NCBI GenBank assembly: GCA_026874595.1
Contig: CM049313.1
Coordinates: 80,160,659 to 80,224,658, forward strand
Direction of reading: 5' to 3'
Length of the DNA: 64,000 nt
Origin: Sipunculus nudus
Taxonomy: Eukaryota; Annelida; Sipuncula; Golfingiida; Sipunculidae
In this document: piece by piece, positions 10,409 through 18,249 of the stretch
How positions within the stretch are numbered: the first letter of the stretch is position 1
Layout of the letters: each line of letters begins with the position of its first letter
Program-made: the position numbers and the translations under genes
The notes under the pieces: model-generated
Seen by the model: the letters and a program-made list of their open reading frames with translations, nothing else
What the model was told of the DNA's origin: nothing
The model's database searches: none

Positions 10409-10948
10409 TTATGCAGCGATGGCTTTCGCGATCTGACAGAAAAAAGTCACCCAACCTGGCACCCCATGTGGCATCCATCCTGTGAAAAGCCCAGGAGAAG
10501 CATGGTTCTTGTGAATTGACGGGTTAACCACGTACAAATAAGCCCACCTGACGAAAACAGAGGACACACATTTAATGGTTTCCAGCGGGACGCCATTGCG
10601 TTCCAGCTGACGACGAACAGACAAAGCGAATGCGAAAAAAACCAAAGCGTGTCCATAATAGCAGAAACCGTTCGCCACGCGGCCTAGTATGATATTCAGA
10701 CTCTTTTCAATGTCATGTTGCCCGTTCAGACATGACCACCACCTCTCTCCCGCAACTCTGATGTCCTTCATGTTTTCCAATTGCTTTATGCACCCTCCCA
10801 GTGCAATTTCCACGTGCGCGTACGGTATAAAACAATCAGAACAGACTGAGCGGTTATCGTGGCGTTCAGGGAATTGACAGACGAAAAGATGATTCACGAT
10901 TCGCCTGGCTGTAGAATGGGGCATAACAAGCGGATATCTTCTACGCAT
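10409..10948 (-). CDS. Unknown protein with Cys pair and one hydrophobic segment
   Basis: 179 residues from the ATG at 10948; the open frame reaches 10972 only through a TTG codon. The N-terminal part has basic residues followed by Cys-containing sequence (FVCQFPERHD, then CSDCF). A hydrophobic stretch at about residues 100-120 (YYGHALVFFAFAL) could be a membrane segment. The C-terminus is moderately hydrophobic. I considered a BIR zinc domain, which is common in mollusc herpesviruses, but the required Cys/His order is not there. It sits between two multi-pass membrane protein genes on the same strand. The function is unknown. Confidence 0.5.
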   Translation of the reverse strand: MRRRYPLVMPHSTARRIVNHLFVCQFPERHDNRSVCSDCFIPYAHVEIALGGCIKQLENMKDIRVAGERWWSCLNGQHDIEKSLNIILGRVANGFCYYGHALVFFAFALSVRRQLERNGVPLETIKCVSSVFVRWAYLYVVNPSIHKNHASPGLFTGWMPHGVPGWVTFFCQIAKAIAA

Positions 10949-11399
10949 ACCGTTATTCGAGCGTATCAGCAAACTTGTCTAATGTGGCGTGAACGACTTT
11001 GCGTGCGGCGGTAGTGCAATGCCTGGTATCCTGTCCTTAATTTGCGAAACCACTCACGCCCGAAAACGGTGTTACTGCAAATTGCTACACACGTCACGCG
11101 CACGACTTTCGCACTCATGTGGGAACGTCCACAGATATTCTGGTAGCAAGTCGTCGGAGAAGTTGAGTGTCATTGCCGCGGCCAAATGTCGGCATCCGGG
11201 TTAACGTCTGGGACACATGTCCGGCTAGTCGAGGCGTTTATCACGGATAACAGTACACTTAGGGGGACGCCGGTTTGTAACTGCACGATCAGGCAATTAT
11301 TCGAGAGACGAAGTGTCACACATTTTTTATTATTGTGTCGTTTCAACGTTCCTGTGCCTGAGCATCCAACGCCTGCTCACCAGCAAATGCAAATAGCGT
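10949..11399. other. Intergenic region with minus-strand poly(A) signal
   Basis: No convincing gene. TTTATT at 11326-11331 is an AATAAA on the minus strand, placed 69 bases beyond the stop of the 11400-12059 gene, and probably ends its mRNA. Open frames here begin at non-ATG codons and are not protein-like. Confidence 0.6.
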
Positions 11400-12059
11400 T
11401 CACGATCTGTCCCAAAGGGCGTGCTGAGTGGTTTCAAGGACGAGGGCGGCTGCAGTGAATAACAGGTACATGGCAGAGAGTACGTAGAACGTGATGCACG
11501 GGGGCTGAACTATTCCTGTTTTCGCCACGCGCACCATCTGCACCAAGAAACTTATGAACCAAGGGATGATCATGATCACATGCAAACCAGACACGATTGC
11601 GGATTTGGAAGAGGCTGTTACCATCCCCGTGAGACTGTAAAAATCACGTGGATCACCCTTCGTGCCACGCACGTTCTCTTTGTCATGCACCAGTAACCTT
11701 TCGCCTTCATGGTTTTCCTCACACGTGTCACCTCCATTGTCATCTTTTTCGTCTCTGAATATGTAAGTGTTTTTTCGAGGTCCTCGTCTACTCCCAAACG
11801 TATGTTTATTACGTCCCTCATGAGCGGACATCTTCGTCTCCCTTGGGTTGTTCCTTCCGGAAATACGGTACGCGAACACAGTCAAGCAGATCATGCTGGA
11901 TTCATATTGTATCATACATATAGGAAGAAAAGAACTGTCGTCACATAAAGATATATGTGCCGCGCCTGTTGTGATGATAATGCCGTATGCAGACACAAGA
12001 ACAAAGGCGAACATGATACGAAGACGGCGACCTCTGACGAATGACGCCTTGCCGTTCAT
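11400..12059 (-). CDS. Membrane protein with four predicted membrane segments
   Basis: 219 residues from an ATG at 12059. Hydrophobic segments lie at about 14-34, 45-65, 154-174 and 186-207. A hydrophilic loop of about 85 residues, rich in Arg, Lys, Asp and Glu, separates the second and third. Both termini are short and basic or neutral, so the long loop and the termini probably share the cytosolic side. A four-pass layout with a big charged internal loop occurs in viral envelope proteins and host signalling modulators, but I recognise no family. The gene starts the leftward membrane-protein cluster. Its promoter must lie in the 271 bases shared divergently with the capsid gene at 12331. Confidence 0.65.
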   Translation of the reverse strand: MNGKASFVRGRRLRIMFAFVLVSAYGIIITTGAAHISLCDDSSFLPICMIQYESSMICLTVFAYRISGRNNPRETKMSAHEGRNKHTFGSRRGPRKNTYIFRDEKDDNGGDTCEENHEGERLLVHDKENVRGTKGDPRDFYSLTGMVTASSKSAIVSGLHVIMIIPWFISFLVQMVRVAKTGIVQPPCITFYVLSAMYLLFTAAALVLETTQHALWDRS

Positions 12060-12330
12060 CGTTGTCTATGCTTTCGTTATTAGGGCAATCATATACAACA
12101 ACCTGAACAGAAGAACAGTAGGAACACCCCCAATCCAATAACCAACAGAACCACACAGCCGCTACTGACACAGACCTGTATTTGGAAAGGGGCCATTGAC
12201 CTCGTTCTCTCTTTACATCAACGTTCATGTCAATTCGTTATCGAGCCGTTACGGGAATTGAGAACAGTGACAACCAAAGGTATAACGGAAAACACGTTTT
12301 TGTTTTTGTATACCCTCGAGGATCCGCAAC

Positions 12331-15300
12331 ATGGCCGCTATACCACCGCCACACCCACAACTGGGGCCTTGGGCCTTTGCATTTGATAACCATCACCTGG
12401 CCCCTTACCTCAACACGGGCGTACAGGAACTGTACACACTAGCGAAGAGTTACGCCACGGGAGGACTGCTGGAAAACGACCCTATGGATGCACGGTTGCT
12501 GGAATCCAAATTTATCAGATATTATAAATGCTATGTGGCGGGTGCGTCAGTGCGAGGCGTTCAAAACACACCCCTGGGCGTTTGCTTGGTGCAAAGTTTC
12601 GATCCGCACATGATGGACTGCAGGTACGAAGATGTCGAATACGTCAGTAAAGACGCTGTGATGTCGGAACCGCCACAGTCAGACAAGGCGCCCCCGAGGA
12701 CAGTTCAGAGGCGGAAAAAGAAATTCACCTTCGCCTTGTCACATTCAGCCTACCTGGATGTGCCCTTTGACGTGCTGAACGTATTACGCACAAAGTTGGC
12801 CAGTGAAACAAACGATGCTCACACCACAGAACCTATCGTCCGGTTCGGGTATATGATGCAAGACGGCATGAGGGACCTCATAACGAGTCTGCGCGCCGGA
12901 AACATGGCCCACATGGGCGAGTTCCTGAGGGACATATCGCCGGACGCAGCCATTATGCGGGCACTGTACGCTACCAGGTTGCAGCTGCAACGTGCCCCTG
13001 ACCCCAACCGCATAGCTCTTATGAAATGTCAGGCACTGAATGAGGCGGCGAGGATGTTTATGGCGAACCTGTTTTCAGTCCGGCTGGACGCATACGGCGC
13101 TGTCCGCCGCCTGGCGAACCAGTGCAGCCAGCAGTGTGACCGGATTCCTTTCATCCGCGAGAGGTCGCAAAGAGACGAAGGGGCGCCTTGGTCTGGAGCA
13201 AAGGCAAAATTGAAAGTCGCCGTGGAGGAAGCTGAGGCCCAGCTCAGCAGACCGGGAGCCGACCCGCCCAGCATCACTCAGAAGCTTCACCTGCAACGGA
13301 TGAAAGATCTTTTGTCCTCGGAAAGTGAACTGTTCGATGCCTCGGATGTTCTGTGTGTGGTGCTGATGGGACCCGAGACTTACCAGCAGATGGCTCAAGG
13401 TATGTCAATGTACCGCGTGCTGATAGACTTGCGCCGTGGTGTGCTCCGCATAAACAAAACGGAGGAACAGATGATCGCACATACGGGTATCATGGTCCTT
13501 AACATACACAGCAACAAAGAGACCGTGAAAGACAGAGAACCGACAGCCGAAGAATACGTCTCGATCATACGGGGCCCTGTCGACAGCAACGGGGAACCTA
13601 CGGAGACTCTTTTCGCTGGAGTGGAAAAGGGTTACGTGGTACAGACATTCCCGGGGTTGACCCACAGAGACGGTCTGGTCTTGTTTTCGAAAGACGTCAG
13701 CGATGTGACAGACGTGACACGCCGCGTGGACCGTGATGTGACACGGGACATATTGCACGTGACGCAAACCACACCGATAGCGCTGTGCAGTCAACTAGAC
13801 TACGTGCTGGACCGCTTGCAGAACCCGTCTTGTACTACAGGAAACCTAGGTGACCCACACCCAGTCAGGAACCCAAGCGCAAAACAACGCCTGCAAGTGC
13901 CCGTGAGCATGACGTGGAAAACCTACGGGGGCCGCGACGAAACCGTTACGGCTCTCCAGGCACTGATCGACGTCCTTTTCAACCCGGACCTGTACAATTT
14001 CGTGAGTACAACTAAAAGGTACAACACGCCTTCCAAACTGCATGCTGCAGGGACATCCGGACCTTCCGGGAGAAATGACGAAAGTACACACACTGCAGGA
14101 GTATGGGACGTCTTTCCTCCAAAAACCCGAGCGTCCCTGTGTGATGTTGTTGCACACCATGACGTATCGACCACAGCTTTGAGGTTGCATGAAACTGAAG
14201 GGCCTATGGCGAGATCGTACGGATGGACCTGTGAGAACACACTGCTATTGCCTCTGCAGCGCAGCCTGAGTAATGTGGACCACATGAACTATCACCAAGC
14301 GGGATCTGTGCGTCTGCTCCATGACCAACCTAACCCCTTCCAGACGCTACACTTCATCCCAAAGAATCTTGACAAAACATCTTTTTCAAAATTGTGTGAA
14401 ATAACAGGTGGTACAATACCAGACGGGTTCAAGGAAGGAACATCCGCGCTGTTCGTACCGAGATTTCATCTTGAAAATATACCGCTCTGTCTCCGACCCC
14501 TGTCCAGCGTTCAGGACGCGGGTGAGAGCATAGCGAGGACGCATTACCCTTACCTGTTGGACCCCACTGATCCGCGCTCAGAGGCAGCCAGGGTCTGGAG
14601 TACGTCGTTGAACCACTCTTGTCAAGACCTGCTCTGCAAACGCTGGGAAGCGATGCTGATCGCCAAGTACCCCACTGACATGTTGTTCGTCGAAAAATTT
14701 CACACACACGTTTGTGAAAATGGAGAAAGCATTGAATTCCAGTACCTGCTACGGTCAGCTTACATATTTTCCGCTTTCGGAGGGGTGCTGACATGCGACT
14801 CAAACCTGACGCTGATGAAGGCGATCGCAACAGTGCCACTCCCCCCTGTATTGAGGCAGTTCCCGCCTTTACAAAAACTACAACAAGCATGCCGTGGCAT
14901 AGTGAAGTTAACTGAAGATGTCGCAGGGTGTTTGATGAAACGATTAGCTGCCGATCTGCAGGTTTTGGGTCACGGGCAGATAGCAGCAAAACTCGTGTCA
15001 TCCGAGGCAGTGACGTTCACAAAAAAAGAATCTGCAATATTACTACGGCGTAGTCAAGAAATCAGCAGTTGCACAGACCTTGCTTTACCCACACCGCTAC
15101 CAATGGGCGTGACGGCGTCTAACATGTGGCAGCATGTCGACATGAAAGACTCAACGGACGTGACGTGTTTCGCATGGATGCGGCAGGATCCGGATGAGTT
15201 TGCTACTCACCCAACTAAGTACGATGTGACTAAAAAGGCAAAACGTGATCAGACAAACGCGTATAGCAAATTTCATGTTAAGATACCAACTAATATATTC

Positions 15301-17199
15301 CAAACAGCAACGCCACAAGACATGATTCAAATGAAGACATTTTACAGCATAATGCAGCAACTTTGCGGGAGCACAATGACAGCTGTTAAACCACGTCAGG
15401 ATAACCAACAGATGGCCGCGTGTGTCACTGTGGCTACAGCGAGGGACTTATTCAAAAAGACAGCTCGAAATAACCGACACTCATCCTGGGACACTCAAAC
15501 ACAATTCTACCCTTTAGATAACACGGTTTTCCGCATATCAGCTGTACCGGCAGCCAGTCTGCGTATGAAAACAACAAACGGTGGCCTTTACAGAACGGAA
15601 ACTGCATTATGCACGGACGGGGTCTTCCTAAAAAACGCCGTCGACATTTCTGGTGACGTGAGCCACATTACGCTGAAAACATTTGAGGGTATCACGTTCG
15701 AATACGACGACGACACCGGCTTGATAAAACAAGACACCAAAACGAAACTGGAGGCTGCAAAAAAGATTGTCACAGATGAAACAGCCCAAACACTGTGGTT
15801 TCCCCTGCCCTTGTCCCTAGAAGTGATGGACGTAAACATGTGCGAAACCCTAACGGAAAATAAAGGAAAATTGATTGGAAAGGATATACCACGGTACAAC
15901 GGGTGTGACATGCAGCCGGACATATACCTTTACGCTGCGGCACATCACCCAGTTCAGCGAGACGGCATTCACTCGCGCCGCGTAGCACTTTCGCAGTTGA
16001 GCCCGGAGGCCAGGGTGATGATAACACCTGTACAACAGACATATGCAACAGCAGTCGGTATATGCGCTCTTGCAAAGCAGGCAGGTCATGCCACCCTGGG
16101 TTGCATGGTGCTGCAACACGACAAAGTGGAAACAGAACACCTGTTCGCAGCCACCCCTGCGAGTATATGGCTCAGACAGGGACCCGTGCACACGCAAGAG
16201 ACGATCAACGACACTCACAGTGGCACGATCGTGCAAGAAATGCTCCGTTTTTCTGAAACCAAGATGGGCACATCAGGCCTCGTTGTGCCGCACGCCATGT
16301 TCACAGGAAACCGCACAGACGGGGCATACCACCCAAGGGTCTCCTGGCAAGGCATCGACAGGAACGCACGAAACATAACATCTGACGTGGCTACGTTGTA
16401 CGTGGAAAGTGCAAAGGCGTACGGGAGCAGTCTCGCCGGAAAGATGACCGCAAGCTCCACAGGCGCAGATCCCCTGCAAAAGACAGCCGGTTACGTTCAA
16501 GGACACAGCGCCTATTGGCCAGAGAGGGACGCGGGTCGCGGCCAGGCAGAAAAGTCCACAACCGATATACTGTTGGTGCCTACTTGCATGCCACTGGAAG
16601 CGTTCTGCAACGTCGTGGACGTGCGTAACCCGGGCAAGTCGGACGCTTTTCAAGACTGTGCCAACCGGATGACCCGCTCCATGTTTTTCACGGGGGAGGC
16701 TTCCGGTTTCAGCAACCCGTGGGCATCATTGCCGTTCTCCTTGGCTTACGTAGGACATTCACAGACGAGTGTAGGGGAACTGTTGCGCATGCCTCAGACG
16801 ATTGCTGAGAGGTCACCCGTTCACAACGGACTGGACCGCGGCCTGACCGAACTGTTGGAGAACATGGAACTTGGCCATCTAGGGAGGAAAAGGAAAACAC
16901 CAGGAGCAGACGTTCCTGTACCCGGATGGAAGGTCGGGACAAAAGGAGATGCAAGCCACACACATATCAGTCCGATGAGCCTGTCCAATAGCCCGGGCCA
17001 GTACCGACATCTCAGCCACGTCCTAGGCGGGGCCGTGCCAATGACATCTTGTTCAGCCCCTCACCTGTCCTTGGATAACCGTACATGGGGTGAGCCCACG
17101 CGCTTCCCTGACGGAAACTACAAATTGAACGGGTTTAACACATTACTATTCAACCCAAATGCCAACCCTGCCACGTCTGGAGGCCGTCCAATGGCATGA
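12331..17199 (+). CDS. Major capsid protein, herpesvirus type
   Basis: 1622 residues in one frame, the largest gene here. The start ATG at 12331 has a good context (AAC before, G after). Herpesvirus major capsid proteins form the hexons and pentons of the T=16 capsid and carry an HK97-type floor fold. The support is size, position as the largest structural-type ORF, lack of membrane segments, and a C-terminal section matching the family pattern: cysteine-containing strand around 1410-1430, then FSNPWASLPFS near 1459-1469, then a closing segment ending in a Leu/Asn/Phe-rich tail. The NPWAS motif with a following aromatic-rich strand is a hallmark I associate with this family. At 1622 residues it is longer than the usual 1350-1400, so extra surface domains are likely. 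Sequence similarity is otherwise low; structure prediction would settle it. The neighbours are unknown genes. Confidence 0.75.
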   Translation: MAAIPPPHPQLGPWAFAFDNHHLAPYLNTGVQELYTLAKSYATGGLLENDPMDARLLESKFIRYYKCYVAGASVRGVQNTPLGVCLVQSFDPHMMDCRYEDVEYVSKDAVMSEPPQSDKAPPRTVQRRKKKFTFALSHSAYLDVPFDVLNVLRTKLASETNDAHTTEPIVRFGYMMQDGMRDLITSLRAGNMAHMGEFLRDISPDAAIMRALYATRLQLQRAPDPNRIALMKCQALNEAARMFMANLFSVRLDAYGAVRRLANQCSQQCDRIPFIRERSQRDEGAPWSGAKAKLKVAVEEAEAQLSRPGADPPSITQKLHLQRMKDLLSSESELFDASDVLCVVLMGPETYQQMAQGMSMYRVLIDLRRGVLRINKTEEQMIAHTGIMVLNIHSNKETVKDREPTAEEYVSIIRGPVDSNGEPTETLFAGVEKGYVVQTFPGLTHRDGLVLFSKDVSDVTDVTRRVDRDVTRDILHVTQTTPIALCSQLDYVLDRLQNPSCTTGNLGDPHPVRNPSAKQRLQVPVSMTWKTYGGRDETVTALQALIDVLFNPDLYNFVSTTKRYNTPSKLHAAGTSGPSGRNDESTHTAGVWDVFPPKTRASLCDVVAHHDVSTTALRLHETEGPMARSYGWTCENTLLLPLQRSLSNVDHMNYHQAGSVRLLHDQPNPFQTLHFIPKNLDKTSFSKLCEITGGTIPDGFKEGTSALFVPRFHLENIPLCLRPLSSVQDAGESIARTHYPYLLDPTDPRSEAARVWSTSLNHSCQDLLCKRWEAMLIAKYPTDMLFVEKFHTHVCENGESIEFQYLLRSAYIFSAFGGVLTCDSNLTLMKAIATVPLPPVLRQFPPLQKLQQACRGIVKLTEDVAGCLMKRLAADLQVLGHGQIAAKLVSSEAVTFTKKESAILLRRSQEISSCTDLALPTPLPMGVTASNMWQHVDMKDSTDVTCFAWMRQDPDEFATHPTKYDVTKKAKRDQTNAYSKFHVKIPTNIFQTATPQDMIQMKTFYSIMQQLCGSTMTAVKPRQDNQQMAACVTVATARDLFKKTARNNRHSSWDTQTQFYPLDNTVFRISAVPAASLRMKTTNGGLYRTETALCTDGVFLKNAVDISGDVSHITLKTFEGITFEYDDDTGLIKQDTKTKLEAAKKIVTDETAQTLWFPLPLSLEVMDVNMCETLTENKGKLIGKDIPRYNGCDMQPDIYLYAAAHHPVQRDGIHSRRVALSQLSPEARVMITPVQQTYATAVGICALAKQAGHATLGCMVLQHDKVETEHLFAATPASIWLRQGPVHTQETINDTHSGTIVQEMLRFSETKMGTSGLVVPHAMFTGNRTDGAYHPRVSWQGIDRNARNITSDVATLYVESAKAYGSSLAGKMTASSTGADPLQKTAGYVQGHSAYWPERDAGRGQAEKSTTDILLVPTCMPLEAFCNVVDVRNPGKSDAFQDCANRMTRSMFFTGEASGFSNPWASLPFSLAYVGHSQTSVGELLRMPQTIAERSPVHNGLDRGLTELLENMELGHLGRKRKTPGADVPVPGWKVGTKGDASHTHISPMSLSNSPGQYRHLSHVLGGAVPMTSCSAPHLSLDNRTWGEPTRFPDGNYKLNGFNTLLFNPNANPATSGGRPMA

Positions 17200-17256
17200 A
17201 AGGGATTGGAGCGGTAATTGTCAAAGACGTTGTAAAATGTTTTGGAACTGTTATCT

Positions 17257-17262
17257 AATAAA
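17257..17262 (+). terminator. Poly(A) signal AATAAA after capsid gene
   Basis: AATAAA 58 bases after the capsid gene stop. The rest of 17200-17554 is AC-rich, and I see no gene in it. Confidence 0.7.
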
Positions 17263-17554
17263 GGTTTATAGTCGCAAGCATTGGTTGTTTGTTATATGTT
17301 GCGTACATGGTTATGTTCAAACACACACACAACACGCCGATCCCAAAAACAACACAACACATGAACACAATGTGGAATACCTCTTTATAACGCATGCCAA
17401 AAACACCCCACAATGTTGGTCAAATGTTTGGTAATACTAACAACAAGAATATGCAAACAAAGTTCAGTCCTGGTTTGAGAATCTGTGAGAGTCCCCTCCT
17501 CTTTGCAATGTCTCCTATCGTACAATCCTGTACGTGGGGGCAGAGCGCGTTAGG

Positions 17555-18076
17555 CTATACATCCGTTGACACAATTTCAAAACGCATACGACCTTTGCCC
17601 CACTCGGCTTCGTCCTCTTTCAACATGTATCCGATATTTTCCAAGCAGTAAATAACGTACGAAAGCAATTCGGCATCAGCGGACATGGGAGTAAATTTGT
17701 AAATTTCCAAGATGATCATGCTCTCCAAAAACGGGATCTCGCGACACAACGCTTTGTAGACGGCTGCTTCCGTTTCTGGTGACAACACAGGACCGGACTG
17801 GTTATTGAGATTCATCAGACAGAACAGACACGATTCTGGTGGCCATGGGTCCACTTGCAGGTGCTTCCACACATTCAGATGACAGTTGGTTGCCAGAGCG
17901 AGACTGTAGCAATCAGACAAGTCAGAAGCCGACTTTCGCGCTCCCCTGATGAAGTCTACCATTTGCCTGGCCGCTTCAGCATTTACACTGGTCATGGCGG
18001 CTTTTAGAAGGACGAGCCGTCTGAGTGACACCGACCGCTTAGGTCGAGGTTTATCGCGACGGCTCACTGACGACAT
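17555..18076 (-). CDS. Unknown 173-residue protein
   Basis: The open frame runs up to 18175, but a TATA element at 18128-18139 lies inside that extension. The ATG at 18076, about 50 bases downstream of the TATA, is therefore the probable start, giving 173 residues. The N-terminus is very basic (SRRDKPRPKRSVSLRR), like a nuclear localisation or nucleic-acid-binding segment. The rest is helical with regularly spaced hydrophobic residues, and has a CLFC pair near residue 85. There is no membrane segment. The family is not recognised. It is divergent from the polymerase-like gene at 18250 and shares its promoter. Confidence 0.6.
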   Translation of the reverse strand: MSSVSRRDKPRPKRSVSLRRLVLLKAAMTSVNAEAARQMVDFIRGARKSASDLSDCYSLALATNCHLNVWKHLQVDPWPPESCLFCLMNLNNQSGPVLSPETEAAVYKALCREIPFLESMIILEIYKFTPMSADAELLSYVIYCLENIGYMLKEDEAEWGKGRMRFEIVSTDV

Positions 18077-18127
18077 CGCGAGGGTCACAACTTGTACATA
18101 TATGCAACTGGCACAGGGCCGTGTATC

Positions 18128-18139
18128 ACTTATATAAGT
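18128..18139. promoter_or_regulatory. Palindromic bidirectional TATA element
   Basis: ACTTATATAAGT is a perfect 12-base palindrome lying between two divergent genes: 51 bases before the ATG at 18076 (minus) and 110 bases before the ATG at 18250 (plus). A symmetric TATA core can position transcription in both directions, so it is a good candidate for one shared core promoter. Confidence 0.6.
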
Positions 18140-18249
18140 AGTGGCCTGCCATTGGGGACGCAGACGTAACTGCACGGCAGGCCGTCAATGATACGATACG
18201 GGGGGTTGTGTTCCGATCATATCATACGTTAAAGAGTTGCTGTCACGTG

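Noticed and set aside
10409-10948. BIR (IAP) domain in the 179-residue protein
   Set aside because: Cysteines and histidines do not follow the BIR order.
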